64,000 bases of DNA from an uncultured Eubacterium sp. (lineage in GTDB: Bacteria > Bacillota > Clostridia > Lachnospirales > Lachnospiraceae), in contig CAKRFN010000003.1 of NCBI GenBank assembly GCA_934320655.1, positions 232,763 through 296,762 on the forward strand, written 5' to 3'. Within the stretch, counting starts at the first letter, position 1. Every line of letters begins with the position of its first letter. Of this stretch, positions 42,206 through 51,752 are shown piece after piece. The translations under genes were made by a program, and so were the position numbers. Below the pieces are notes generated by a model, which saw nothing but the letters and a program-made list of their open reading frames with translations, was not told where the DNA came from and did not search any database.

Positions 42206-44077
42206 TTATTTTACTCCGAGATATACCAGCAAAACAGAAATGTCCGCAGGCGATACACCCTGAATACGTGAAGCCTGTCCGATCGATAACGGTTTTAATT
42301 TATTTAACTTCTGTCTCGCCTCGATCCGAAGTCCGCTGATCTGCTCATAATCGAGATCGGGAGAAAGCTTTTTATTTTCCAATCGCTTGAACTCTTCTAC
42401 CTGCTTGATCTGTCTCGTAATATATCCATCATATTTAATATTGATATTGACCTGCTCACGGACTTCCGGATGCAGGTTCGGACGCTCCGGATCAAGAGGT
42501 GCGAGCAGCTCATAATCAAGCTCCGGTCTGCGTATCAGCTCGGTCAGAGTCATTCCGGTATTAAGTGCTACACTCTCATGCTCCGCCATAAATTCCTGCG
42601 TTTTTTTATTCGCACCAACAATAACATGTGAAACACGCTCTACTTCCTGTGCGATCAGTTTCTTTTTTAATTCTACCCATTGATAACGCTCATCAGAAAT
42701 CAGACCGATCTCATGTCCCTTCGGTGTCAGTCGAAGATCCGCATTATCCTGTCGCAGCAGCAGACGATATTCTGCGCGTGAAGTCATCATACGATAAGGC
42801 TCTACATTTTCTTTTGTAACGAGATCATCGATCAGCACACCAATATATGCCTCGCTGCGGTCAAGAATCAAAGGCTCACGACCAAGAATCTCCATCGATG
42901 CGTTGATACCGGCGACAATTCCCTGTGCGGCTGCCTCCTCATAACCGGAGCTGCCGTTTGACTGGCCACCGCTGAACAATCCTTTAATTTTCTTAAATTC
43001 CAGTGTCGGATATAATTGGTTCGGATCAAAGCAATCATACTCGATCGCATATGCATTACGTGTGATCTTACAATGCTCCAGTCCGGGCACAGTCCGATAC
43101 ATCGCATACTGAACATCCTCAGGCAAAGAAGACGACATACCTGAAATATACATCTCATTCGTATGGATCCCTTCCGGCTCTACGAATAACTGATGTCTGC
43201 TCTTATCCGCAAACTTCACTACCTTATCTTCGATCGAAGGACAATATCTAGGTCCGATGCCATCGATCACACCGGAATACAACGGCGAACGATCAAGATT
43301 CGCGCGGATAATGTCATGTGTCTGCTCATTCGTATAAGTCAGCCAGCACGATACCTGATCCTTCTGGATCGATTCGGGATCTGTCGTAAATGAAAACGGT
43401 ACGATCCGCTCATCACCAAACTGCTCTGTCATTTTAGAAAAATCTATCGACTTTCGGTCGATACGTGCAGGTGTACCGGTCTTAAACCGACGTACCTCAA
43501 TGCCATTTGCAATCAGGGAATCTGTCAGATGGTTCGCTGCCTGCAAACCATTCGGTCCGGTATGTGTCACCACATCACCGTACAGACAACGCGCTTTCAG
43601 ATAAACACCCGTACACAAAACTGCCGCCTTACAATGATAGGTTGCACCCGATACGGTCTTTACACCCGTCAACACACCGTGGTCTACGATTATTTCAGAC
43701 ACCTCTGCCTGACGGATCGTCAAACGCTCCTGATTCTCTAGTGTTCTGCGCATCTCTCTGGAATAATCGGATTTATCTGCCTGTGCGCGGAGCGAATGAA
43801 CCGCAGGGCCTTTCGACTTATTCAGCATTTTGGACTGGATAAATGTCTTATCAATATTGACACCCATCTCTCCGCCGAGTGCATCGATCTCCCGCACAAG
43901 ATGTCCTTTTGAGCTGCCTCCGATATTCGGGTTACACGGCATCATAGCAATACTGTCAACACTCACTGTAAATACGATCGTTTCCAATCCGAGTCTCGCA
44001 CAGGCAAGTGCTGCCTCGCATCCCGCGTGACCTGCCCCAATGACACACACATCATAATTTTCTTCAATAAATGGCAT
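42206..44077 (-). CDS. mnmG: tRNA uridine-5-carboxymethylaminomethyl modification enzyme MnmG
   Basis: 623 residues, full length for GidA/MnmG. The N-terminal FAD site is VCVIGAGHAGCEAALACARLG (the GxGxxGxE motif). The conserved PCNPNIGGSSKGHLVREIDA segment follows, the C-terminal helical domain binds MnmE, and the protein ends RIQGVSPADISVLLVYLG. With MnmE it modifies wobble uridine 34 of several tRNAs. It follows mnmE after 23 bases. Confidence 0.96.
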   Translation of the reverse strand: MPFIEENYDVCVIGAGHAGCEAALACARLGLETIVFTVSVDSIAMMPCNPNIGGSSKGHLVREIDALGGEMGVNIDKTFIQSKMLNKSKGPAVHSLRAQADKSDYSREMRRTLENQERLTIRQAEVSEIIVDHGVLTGVKTVSGATYHCKAAVLCTGVYLKARCLYGDVVTHTGPNGLQAANHLTDSLIANGIEVRRFKTGTPARIDRKSIDFSKMTEQFGDERIVPFSFTTDPESIQKDQVSCWLTYTNEQTHDIIRANLDRSPLYSGVIDGIGPRYCPSIEDKVVKFADKSRHQLFVEPEGIHTNEMYISGMSSSLPEDVQYAMYRTVPGLEHCKITRNAYAIEYDCFDPNQLYPTLEFKKIKGLFSGGQSNGSSGYEEAAAQGIVAGINASMEILGREPLILDRSEAYIGVLIDDLVTKENVEPYRMMTSRAEYRLLLRQDNADLRLTPKGHEIGLISDERYQWVELKKKLIAQEVERVSHVIVGANKKTQEFMAEHESVALNTGMTLTELIRRPELDYELLAPLDPERPNLHPEVREQVNINIKYDGYITRQIKQVEEFKRLENKKLSPDLDYEQISGLRIEARQKLNKLKPLSIGQASRIQGVSPADISVLLVYLGVK

Positions 44078-44100
44078 TTTTTTATCTCCTCAATACTCTC

Positions 44101-45495
44101 CTACTTACCCATACAAAATTCACGGAAAATCTTGTCTGCCAGATCATCCGTGATCGACTCTCCGATAATCAGACCCAGCTTTTCATAAGCATGCAACAGA
44201 TCAACCGTATAAAAATCTTCAGGTACAAGATCTTCTATGCTCTGCTTTACGAGCTTCAGACTGTTTAACGCCTCAACCAGACATTCCTTTTGTCTTAAAT
44301 TGGTAATATATACTTCATCATTATAAGTGACTTCTCCATGCAAAAACATCGCCTTGATCTGTTCCGTCAGCTCATCCATTCCATCACCAAATTTTGCAGA
44401 GCAGACAATAACCGGAACACCCAGCCGTTCCTCCAACTGCGCTTTTGTGACAACCGGAGACAGATCACATTTGTTTAACAGCACAATGACTTTTTTCTGC
44501 CGGATCAAAGACAGGATCTCCTCATCCTCTCCGTCCAGTTCTGCCGACGAATCAACCACATGCAGCACAAGATCTGCTTCTTCCAGTGAGCGCTTTGCCC
44601 GCTCAACTCCGATCTTTTCAACTGCATCTTCTGTATTCCGGATTCCGGCTGTATCTGTAATATGCAAAATAATTCCGTCCAGATTATAATCTTTTTCCAA
44701 TATATCACGTGTCGTTCCGGCTACATCCGTCACGATCGCATAATCAGTTCCGAGCAGCAGATTCATGAGCGAAGATTTACCCGCATTCGGTTTGCCGACG
44801 ATCACTGTTTTCAGACCTTCCGAAAGCACTCTGCCGTTATCTGAATTTTGCAATAATTTGGTTATCTCACCGATCAGACACTCTACGACCGGAGACAGCT
44901 TTTCCCCGTAACCGTCAAGATCATAATGCTCCGGATCATCCAATGCTGCTTCAATATAAGCAGTCTCATGTAGAATCTGTTCACGCAAAGAAACAATCTT
45001 ATCCTTTACCGCTCCATGCAGCTGCTTCATGGAACTGTCTAACGCGAAATGATTCTGCGCATTGATGACATCCATCACAGACTCCGCCTGCGAGAGATCA
45101 ATCCGCCCGTTCAAAAAAGCACGCTTTGTAAACTCGCCCGGTTCGGCAGGTCTTGCACCCGCATACAATAAAAGATTCATGATGCTGCAAATGACAAAAT
45201 GACCGGCATGACAATCGATCTCTACGACATCTTCCGCAGTATAGCTGTGAGGCGCGCGCATCAAAAGCACTAAAACCTCATCCACAATATGATCCTGTTG
45301 ATCCACAATATGACCATAATGCATGGTGTAAGTTTTCTGCTCGCACAGTTTTTTTCCTTTTTTTGAGCGGAAAATAGAATCCACAATCTCGATCGCATGC
45401 GAACCGCTCACACGAATCACACTGATGCCTCCGCCCATGCCGCTCGCATCTGCAAATATTGTATCAGAATAGATCTGATTTTGTACCATATCCAT
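44101..45495 (-). CDS. mnmE: tRNA modification GTPase MnmE
   Basis: 464 residues. The N-terminal folate-binding domain has GMGGGISVIRVSG, and the helical domain contains FTKRAFLNGRIDLSQAESVM. The inserted G domain carries P-loop VGKPNAGKSS, switch DVAGTTRD, DTAG, and NKCD. The C-terminus is EFCMGK with the conserved catalytic Cys (family C-[IM]-G-K). It works with MnmG on U34 of tRNA. The ribosome site before ATG 45495 is weak. Confidence 0.96.
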   Translation of the reverse strand: MDMVQNQIYSDTIFADASGMGGGISVIRVSGSHAIEIVDSIFRSKKGKKLCEQKTYTMHYGHIVDQQDHIVDEVLVLLMRAPHSYTAEDVVEIDCHAGHFVICSIMNLLLYAGARPAEPGEFTKRAFLNGRIDLSQAESVMDVINAQNHFALDSSMKQLHGAVKDKIVSLREQILHETAYIEAALDDPEHYDLDGYGEKLSPVVECLIGEITKLLQNSDNGRVLSEGLKTVIVGKPNAGKSSLMNLLLGTDYAIVTDVAGTTRDILEKDYNLDGIILHITDTAGIRNTEDAVEKIGVERAKRSLEEADLVLHVVDSSAELDGEDEEILSLIRQKKVIVLLNKCDLSPVVTKAQLEERLGVPVIVCSAKFGDGMDELTEQIKAMFLHGEVTYNDEVYITNLRQKECLVEALNSLKLVKQSIEDLVPEDFYTVDLLHAYEKLGLIIGESITDDLADKIFREFCMGK

Positions 45496-45562
45496 ATTTG
45501 TTCTACTTTCTATAAAAATTGACTTGGTTCTTTAAAAAGAATCCTGCAAATTTTCTATGAAT

Positions 45563-45602
45563 CAAAAAATAACAGGTAAATGCAAATCACACTTACCTGT
45601 TA
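45563..45602 (-). terminator. Terminator after khpB
   Basis: On the minus strand a nine-base stem AACAGGTAA / TTACCTGTT with a 13-base loop is followed by a T run. It separates the rpmH-rnpA-yidD-yidC-khpB operon from mnmE. Confidence 0.75.
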
Positions 45603-45617
45603 TCATAACACATGTTT

Positions 45618-46418
45618 TTATTTTTTTAAAGTAACAACCACATGTCTGTAGGGTTCTTCGCCCTCGCTGTGTGTAGAAACATACTTATCATTCTGTAATG
45701 CAGAATGGATCACACGTCGCTCAAACGGATTCATCGGCTCTAAGGAAACCGGACGCTTGGTGCGCTTTACCTTGTAGGCGATGTTTTTCGCAAGATTTTC
45801 CAGAGTCTCTTTTCTTCTCTTGCGATAATCCTCTGTATCGAGCTTTACCTTCACATAGCTGTCAGACTGCTTGTTGATCGCAAGGTTAGTCAGATACTGT
45901 AAAGAATCAAGTGTCTGTCCGCGCTTTCCAATCAGCATACCCATCTCAGGTCCTTTAAACTCGACATCGATCATCTTATTTTCTTTATCAACCTTTGTGA
46001 TGATCTCTACCTCAAGCTGCATTGCCTGAAATACCTGTGACAGGAAGTTCTTAACACCCTCCTCTAAAGGAGCATAATCAATAGGTGCAGATGCTTTCTC
46101 TGTTTTCTCATTTTTCTGAACCGGCGCACTCTCCTTCTTAGGTGCAGGAACAGACTGCTTTTTCTCTGTCTTTTCTTTTGCGACAGTTTCCTTCACAGCT
46201 TCCTTTGCAACGGTCTCTTTGACAACCTCCTTCTTCTCAGGAACAACAACCTTTTTGCGTGCTTTAATCACTGCATCCTTGCGGTTAATTCCTAAAAATC
46301 CGGCGCTGCCCTTCTCAATTACTTCATAATCTAACTGATCGCTTGTCACACCAAGCTGAACTAACGCATCTGTAATCGCATCATCGATTGTTTTTGCTCT
46401 TACTTCAATATAATCCAT
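45618..46418 (-). CDS. khpB: RNA-binding protein KhpB (Jag)
   Basis: 266 residues. The N-terminal Jag_N domain (1-52, with KGSAGFLGINRKDA) and a Lys/Glu/Ala linker (about 60-115) precede a KH domain with GMLIGKRGQTLDSLQYLTNL and a C-terminal R3H domain ending HSEGEEPYRHVVVTLKK. It binds RNA with KhpA and influences cell length in other Firmicutes. It lies 14 bases after yidC in the conserved order. Confidence 0.94.
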   Translation of the reverse strand: MDYIEVRAKTIDDAITDALVQLGVTSDQLDYEVIEKGSAGFLGINRKDAVIKARKKVVVPEKKEVVKETVAKEAVKETVAKEKTEKKQSVPAPKKESAPVQKNEKTEKASAPIDYAPLEEGVKNFLSQVFQAMQLEVEIITKVDKENKMIDVEFKGPEMGMLIGKRGQTLDSLQYLTNLAINKQSDSYVKVKLDTEDYRKRRKETLENLAKNIAYKVKRTKRPVSLEPMNPFERRVIHSALQNDKYVSTHSEGEEPYRHVVVTLKK

Positions 46419-46432
46419 GTTGCTTATTCCCC

Positions 46433-47713
46433 CTACTTATTATTCTTTTCGTTAAACTCTTTCACTAAATTAGCCTTTGCAGTCAGACTGTTCGGATTCA
46501 CATTCTTTGCTTTCTGTGCAGTCTCGTATGCCTTCTGGATCTTCTCATTCTTTTCTGCAGAAGAAACATTATTGTTCAGGTTTGTCTCGCGCTTGGTGCT
46601 CATGCTGGCTGCCTGATAGATCTGGCTCTGGTAAACACCCATCTTCTTGCGGCGCTTCTCTGCCTTTTTCTCTGCTCGTTCCTTATTCTGCTCAATAACT
46701 GCATCAAGATCAATCTTCTCAAAATGCTTATTGATCAAAAACTGCTGTACACCACGCACCAGCGCACTTACGATCCAGTAGATACCGAGTCCGACAGGAA
46801 CGGTGAAACAGAATACAAGTGAAAACAGAGGCATCGTGCGGTTCATCGTTTTCATCTGCTGTGCCATCTGGTCATTCGCCTGTGTATCAGCCTGAGGCAT
46901 GAGCTTGATATTCAATACCTGTGTCAGATAAGATAACAGCGGAATCAGAATAGCAGCTAAGATCATCAGATAGTTTCCTGCCTTAAAGGAAGAAGTGATG
47001 ATGTTCATCGGTGAGTTCGAAATATTAAGTCCGAAGAAATTATTCAAATGGTTTAACTGACTCTGAACGCTTCCGATCGTATCCGTCAGAGAAGGAAAGC
47101 TCTCTCTTAACGTATCCCATCCGGCTACATTCATGCTGTATAAAGCATCAATGATATAGTTTCCGGCATTCGTTCCGGTAAAATCAGCATTTCTGATTGT
47201 CAGCTTTAAAGTCTCTACCAGCGTATCCATCGTAGCTGCATAACCGGATGTTCCCATGATTCCTTCTACAAGCGGAGTAAAGACATTCTTTACACTTGTA
47301 ACATATGCGGGAACATTGTAGAACACACGATACAGAGCAAACAGGATCGGCATCTGGATCACAAGCTGCACACAGCTGCCGGTCGGAGAAACACCGTATT
47401 TATCATACACCATCTGTGTTTCCTCGGTCATCTTCATCTGTGCTTCCTGACCCTTTTTGCCCTGATACTTTTTCTTAATCGCTTCCAGCTCAGGGTTCAT
47501 CAGCTTTGTCATAACAGAGAACTTCTGCTGCTTGATCGTGAGCGGAAGTAAACAGGTATAGATCAAAATAGTAAACACAATGATAGACAAACTGATATTT
47601 TCAATACCAAGTCTGGATAGAAGCAGATACACTTCATTCATGATCCATCCCAAAACCTTTGCAATCGGTCCGAGAATCGCACCGTCATATTGCGTTAAGA
47701 TAATTTCAGTCAA
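46433..47713 (-). CDS. yidC: Membrane protein insertase YidC
   Basis: 426 residues with about five to six membrane helices. The conserved core is LLPLTIKQQKFSVMTKLMNP, LEAIKKKYQGKKG, VSPTGSCVQLVIQMPILFAL and VPVGLGIYWIVSALVRGVQQ. It inserts membrane proteins with or without SecYEG. A long insertion between the second and third helices (about 140-230) is larger than in Bacillus SpoIIIJ. The C-terminal tail is basic. The start overlaps the yidD stop by four bases (ATGA). Confidence 0.95.
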   Translation of the reverse strand: MTEIILTQYDGAILGPIAKVLGWIMNEVYLLLSRLGIENISLSIIVFTILIYTCLLPLTIKQQKFSVMTKLMNPELEAIKKKYQGKKGQEAQMKMTEETQMVYDKYGVSPTGSCVQLVIQMPILFALYRVFYNVPAYVTSVKNVFTPLVEGIMGTSGYAATMDTLVETLKLTIRNADFTGTNAGNYIIDALYSMNVAGWDTLRESFPSLTDTIGSVQSQLNHLNNFFGLNISNSPMNIITSSFKAGNYLMILAAILIPLLSYLTQVLNIKLMPQADTQANDQMAQQMKTMNRTMPLFSLVFCFTVPVGLGIYWIVSALVRGVQQFLINKHFEKIDLDAVIEQNKERAEKKAEKRRKKMGVYQSQIYQAASMSTKRETNLNNNVSSAEKNEKIQKAYETAQKAKNVNPNSLTAKANLVKEFNEKNNK

Positions 47714-47979
47714 TGATTTTTCCTCCTAAATTTGCAATACACATCCCTGACCCGGATCATTCTGACCTCGTCAGGAACAGGATCATACCCTCCCTTTGAA
47801 AAAGGATTGCACCGGAAAATCCGCCAAGCTGCCAGGACGCCACCCTTGATCGCACCGTGCTTTTGAATCGCTTCCAGTCCATAGGCTGAACAGCTCGGAA
47901 TATACGGACACTTTGTCCCTTTGTAGGGAGAAATATTTTTCTGATAAAATCTAATCAGATATACAAATAGTTTTTTCAT
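47710..47979 (-). CDS. yidD: Membrane protein insertion efficiency factor YidD
   Basis: 89 residues, typical size. The amphipathic N-terminal helix is MKKLFVYLIRFYQKNISPYK. The signature GTKCPYIPSCSAYGLEAIQKHGAIKG holds the two conserved cysteines, and WRIFRCNPFSKGGYDPVP follows. It overlaps the end of rnpA by 29 bases. Confidence 0.94.
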   Translation of the reverse strand: MKKLFVYLIRFYQKNISPYKGTKCPYIPSCSAYGLEAIQKHGAIKGGVLAAWRIFRCNPFSKGGYDPVPDEVRMIRVRDVYCKFRRKNH

Positions 47980-48313
47980 CTTTTAAAATATGGTGAAGAT
48001 TTGCAAGATGGAGCAGCGAACTCTCCACCTGATGATAGGAAATGTCCTTTGCGGACACTCTTGCAATGACTACCACATCTAAACCATTATTAAATGTGTC
48101 TTCGTGTAATCGATACACCTCTCTGATGAGTCTGGTGAGATGGTGTCTTACTACGCTGTTTCCAACTTTTTTGCTGACAGAGATACCCAGACGATTATAC
48201 TCTGTCTCATTTTTACGCACATACATAACAAGATATCTGTTTGCATAGGATCTCCCGTTATGGTATACATTCTGGAAATCCTGATTTTTTTTCAATGACT
48301 CTGAAAATTTCAT
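47951..48313 (-). CDS. rnpA: Ribonuclease P protein component
   Basis: 120 residues from ATG 48313 (GAGGT upstream); a longer frame to 48400 has no support. The RNase P protein pattern is complete: SLKKNQDFQNVYHNGRSYAN, RLGISVSKKVGNSVVRHHLT, RLIREVYR and the later strand DVVVIARV. It assists the RNA subunit in 5' tRNA maturation. The 48314-48409 gap to rpmH contains a GACCACA / TGTGGTC hairpin (about 48375-48394) that may set relative expression. Confidence 0.94.
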   Translation of the reverse strand: MKFSESLKKNQDFQNVYHNGRSYANRYLVMYVRKNETEYNRLGISVSKKVGNSVVRHHLTRLIREVYRLHEDTFNNGLDVVVIARVSAKDISYHQVESSLLHLANLHHILKDEKTICISD

Positions 48314-48409
48314 GCACGTAACCTCATTAAAATGTTTCTGAAAAATTCCTGAAAATTTTCCGTAATAAAGAAGAAAGACCACATAAAACTGTGGTCCCAC
48401 GCTATATTA

Positions 48410-48544
48410 CTATGCTGATAATTTCTTTCTTCCTTTTAATCTTCTTGCAGCTAAAACTTTTCTTCCGCCTGCAGTACTCATTCTTTTACGAAAACCGTGA
48501 ACCTTAGATCTCTGTCTCTTTTTCGGCTGAAATGTCATCTTCAT
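48410..48544 (-). CDS. rpmH: 50S ribosomal protein L34
   Basis: 44 residues beginning MKMTFQPKKRQRSKVHGFRK and ending RRLKGRKKLSA, a perfect L34 pattern. GGAGG lies about 9 bases upstream of ATG 48544. It is the first gene of the leftward origin operon. Confidence 0.97.
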   Translation of the reverse strand: MKMTFQPKKRQRSKVHGFRKRMSTAGGRKVLAARRLKGRKKLSA

Positions 48545-48624
48545 GTGGATACACCTCCTTTTTCATTGATAAAAGCGTCGCTTATCATTATATCAAAAAA
48601 CTCCGAAAAGTCAATATTTATCTA

Positions 48625-48776
48625 ATCTTTTTTATCCACATATCTGTGAACATCCTGATAACAACTATAAACAATCCACAATTTTTGTGGATAAGCTGTG
48701 AATAACTCTGTTTTCAGCATGTGAATTTGGGTTAATAGTTTTTTTCATTGATAATTTTGCACATTTAGTTTATTAT
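48625..48776. other. oriC: Replication origin segment with DnaA boxes and dnaA promoter
   Basis: The 337-base gap between rpmH and dnaA holds a DnaA-box cluster. There is an exact TTATCCACA (48632-48640), CAATCCACA (48672-48680), an inverted exact box TGTGGATAA (48686-48694) and TGTGAATAA (48697-48705). An AT-rich stretch follows, with a dnaA promoter TTGATA (48748-48753), 17 bases, TATTAT (48771-48776). Genes to the left and right point away from it, as at a bidirectional origin. DnaA would both initiate here and repress its own gene. The unwinding site itself could be here or in the dnaA-dnaN gap. Confidence 0.85.
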
Positions 48777-48881
48777 AGTAGGTAAGTATGCGATATTCTG
48801 CCCTTGAACGTGAATAAGGCAGAAACCGATCGATTCGAATCGTTATGTTACTTCTATATAATATAAAGGAAACGGTACAAA

Positions 48882-50228
48882 ATGGAAATCATTCAGGAAA
48901 AATGGGAAGAGATATTACTTACATTAAAGCAGGAATTTGATCTCTCAGATCTGGCTTTCAAATCATGGATCGCTCCATTAAAGATTGATCACATTGAAAA
49001 TGATACACTCTATATCCCCTGTGATGAACAGATCACAGCTAGTTATATTGCAAAAAAATACTCCAAGCCGCTCAGTGTCGTGATCGAGGAGATCACTGGA
49101 AAAAGCTATGAGATCATATTTATCGAGACCGAGCAGTTAAAGAAGTTAAAACCTAAGACTGCCCGTCCCATCAATCCGACCGAGATCTTAGACCGTTCCG
49201 GCTTAAACATGAACTATACCTTTGACCGGTTCGTTGTCGGAGGAAATAACCGTTTTGCACACTCTGCATCTCTGGCAGTCGCAGAATCTCCGGGAGATAC
49301 ATACAATCCCCTCTATATATATGGAGGACCCGGACTCGGCAAAACGCATCTGATGCACTCGATCGGCAATTTTATTTTAGAACAGAATCCGGACGCGCGT
49401 GTTTTATACGTCACTTCTGAAGTATTCACAAACGAAGTGATCGATTCGATCCGTTCCGGTAATGCCAATGCGATGACCAAGCTGCGTGAGAAGTACCGGA
49501 CGGTCGATGTACTGATGATCGATGACGTCCAGTTTATAATAGGAAAGGAAAGTACACAGGAGGAGTTTTTCCACACGTTCAACGAGCTGCACAGTGCCGG
49601 AAAACAGATCATCCTGACTTCCGATAAACCGCCGAAGGATATGGAGACATTGGAGGAGCGTATCCGTTCCCGTTTCGAATGGGGACTGATGGCTGATATC
49701 GGATCTCCCGACTACGAGACCCGTATGGCGATTCTGCGCAAGAAACAGGATCAGGAAGGCATCACACTTGATAATGAAGTGTTGAATTATATTGCGACAA
49801 ACATCAAGTCCAATATCCGTGAGCTGGAAGGTGCATTAAACAAGCTGATCGCTTTTAACAGGCTGACCGGTAATGAGATCACAATGGATGTCGCTACACA
49901 TGAGCTCCAGAACATGATCAATCCGGACAAGCCTCAGGAGATCACCCTACAGCTTATCGTTGAGATTGTTTGTGACCACTTCCAGATATCGATGGATCAG
50001 ATCCTCTCCAAGAGCCGTACAAATGAGATCGCCAGAACCCGTATGATTGCGATGTATCTCGCAAAGACGATGACGGGCGCTTCACAGGATGCGATCGGTA
50101 CATTCCTCGGAGGAAGGGATCATTCCACAGTTATCCACGGTATCAAGAAGATTGAGACGGAAATACAGGAAAATGAAGCTATGAGAAACCAGATTGAAGT
50201 CATTAAAAAGAAGATCAACCCGAATTAG
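48882..50228 (+). CDS. dnaA: Chromosomal replication initiator protein DnaA
   Basis: 448 residues. Domain I (1-85, with FKSWIAPLKI) leads to a short linker, then the AAA+ domain with Walker A YGGPGLGKTHLMHSIGN (about 144-160), Walker B VLMIDDVQFI and sensor ILTSDKPP. Domain IV carries the DNA-binding signature LGGRDHSTVIHGIKKIE (near 410-426). It opens oriC and loads the helicase. Confidence 0.97.
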   Translation: MEIIQEKWEEILLTLKQEFDLSDLAFKSWIAPLKIDHIENDTLYIPCDEQITASYIAKKYSKPLSVVIEEITGKSYEIIFIETEQLKKLKPKTARPINPTEILDRSGLNMNYTFDRFVVGGNNRFAHSASLAVAESPGDTYNPLYIYGGPGLGKTHLMHSIGNFILEQNPDARVLYVTSEVFTNEVIDSIRSGNANAMTKLREKYRTVDVLMIDDVQFIIGKESTQEEFFHTFNELHSAGKQIILTSDKPPKDMETLEERIRSRFEWGLMADIGSPDYETRMAILRKKQDQEGITLDNEVLNYIATNIKSNIRELEGALNKLIAFNRLTGNEITMDVATHELQNMINPDKPQEITLQLIVEIVCDHFQISMDQILSKSRTNEIARTRMIAMYLAKTMTGASQDAIGTFLGGRDHSTVIHGIKKIETEIQENEAMRNQIEVIKKKINPN

Positions 50229-50270
50229 TCCACATACTATCAAGGTACATTCCTCATACTTTTCACTATG

Positions 50271-50325
50271 TATTTCACGTTAATTTTTACGTGAAACCTA
50301 ATGTTTATGCGCGTTTCACGTGTTA
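50271..50325. promoter_or_regulatory. Degenerate parS-like / palindromic sites in the dnaA-dnaN gap
   Basis: The 187-base gap between dnaA and dnaN contains TATTTCACGTTAATTT (50271), an inverted TTTTTACGTGAAACCT and GCGTTTCACGTGTTAT (50310). All three keep the TTTCACG / CGTGAAA half of the ParB palindrome but are imperfect on the other side. A TTATACACT close to a DnaA box follows at about 50324. They may be weak ParB sites or chance. Confidence 0.35.
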
Positions 50326-50415
50326 TACACTTATAAACAACCCTTAATACGAATACTACTGAATAATTTATATATTATATTACTTTATAGAACCGGAAAG
50401 GAGCTGCCGCTAACA

Positions 50416-51522
50416 ATGAAACTCATCTGTTCAAAATCTAATTTATTACAAGGTGTCAATATCGTATCCAAAGCTGTTCCTACAAGAACGACAATGGCGA
50501 TCTTAGAATGTATCCTGATCGACGCATCTTCTGATGAGATCAAGCTGATTGCAAATGATATGGAACTCGGTATTGAGACAATCATTGAAGGAGACATCGT
50601 AGAGAACGGAATCATTGCTCTCGATGCCAAGATCTTCTCGGAGATCGTGAGAAAGCTCCCTGATAATGAAGTCGTGATTGAGACAGATGCTTCATTCAAG
50701 ACAGTGATTACATGTGAAAAAGCAAAATTCAACATTATCGGAAAATCCGGAGAAGATTTCTCGTATCTTCCCTATATCGAGAAAAATGATCCGATCGCTA
50801 TCTCACAGTTTACGTTAAAAGAAGTGATCCGCCAGACGATCTTTTCGATCGCTGACAATGACAATAACCGTCTGATGACCGGTGAGCTGTTTGAGATCAA
50901 CGAAAACCAGTTGAAGGTCGTATCACTGGACGGACACCGTATTTCGATCCGTAACATTGAACTGAAAGATCATTATGCAAATAAAAAGGTCGTTGTTCCC
51001 GGCAAGACATTGAACGAGATCAGCAAGATCCTTCCTGGCTCGGTAGATGATGATGTGATTATCTACATTACGGACAATCATATTATTTTTGAATTTATGA
51101 ATACGACTGTCGTATCCCGTCTGATTGAGGGAGAATATTTCAAGATCGAGCAGATGTTGTCGTCTGATTACGAGACAAAGCTCAAGATCAACAAGCGTGA
51201 GCTGCTCAACTGTATTGACCGTGCGACACTTTTAGTCAAAGAAGGCGACAAAAAGCCGATCATCATGGATATTAAAGACGGTGTGATGGAGTTAAAGATC
51301 AATTCATTCATCGGATCAATGAATGAGGACATCGACATCGAAAAGACCGGAAAAGATATTCTGATCGGATTCAACCCGAAATTTTTCATCGATGCGCTTC
51401 GCGTCATCGATGAGGAAGAAGTGAGCCTGTATATGGTGAATCCGAAAGCACCGTGTTTTATCAGGGATGATGATAACCAGTTTATCTATCTGATTCTGCC
51501 GGTAAACTTCAATAACGTATAA
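50416..51522 (+). CDS. dnaN: DNA polymerase III beta sliding clamp
   Basis: 368 residues from ATG 50416 (GGAAAGGAG upstream); the frame extends further 5' without support. It shows three repeated clamp domains with MKLICSKSNLLQGVNIVSKA, VPTRTTMAILECILIDAS, TNDxR-like LMTGELFEINENQLKVVSLD-G-H-R and the C-terminal FIRDDDNQFIYLILPV. It tethers polymerase to DNA. Confidence 0.96.
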   Translation: MKLICSKSNLLQGVNIVSKAVPTRTTMAILECILIDASSDEIKLIANDMELGIETIIEGDIVENGIIALDAKIFSEIVRKLPDNEVVIETDASFKTVITCEKAKFNIIGKSGEDFSYLPYIEKNDPIAISQFTLKEVIRQTIFSIADNDNNRLMTGELFEINENQLKVVSLDGHRISIRNIELKDHYANKKVVVPGKTLNEISKILPGSVDDDVIIYITDNHIIFEFMNTTVVSRLIEGEYFKIEQMLSSDYETKLKINKRELLNCIDRATLLVKEGDKKPIIMDIKDGVMELKINSFIGSMNEDIDIEKTGKDILIGFNPKFFIDALRVIDEEEVSLYMVNPKAPCFIRDDDNQFIYLILPVNFNNV

Positions 51523-51542
51523 AATGTATCATAGGTGTAGCG

Positions 51543-51752
51543 ATGAAACAGATTAAGATTAAAGACGAATACATCAAGCTCGGACAGGCATTAAAGCTCG
51601 CGGGGATGGTAGGATCGGGCGTGGAAGCCAAAGTCATGATTCAGGACGGGCAGGTGCTCGTGAACGGAGAGGTAGAGCTTCAGAGAGGAAAAAAACTTCA
51701 CAACGGAGATGTGATTTCTTTTCAGGGTGAAGAAGCTGAGATCCTGGCATGA
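51543..51752 (+). CDS. yaaA: S4-domain RNA-binding protein YaaA
   Basis: 69 residues. A single S4 fold: YIKLGQALKLAGMVGSGVEA, KVMIQDGQVLVNGEVELQRG, KKLHNGDVISF. It is conserved between dnaN and recF in Firmicutes and associated with ribosome assembly. The stop overlaps the recF start by four bases. Confidence 0.93.
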   Translation: MKQIKIKDEYIKLGQALKLAGMVGSGVEAKVMIQDGQVLVNGEVELQRGKKLHNGDVISFQGEEAEILA

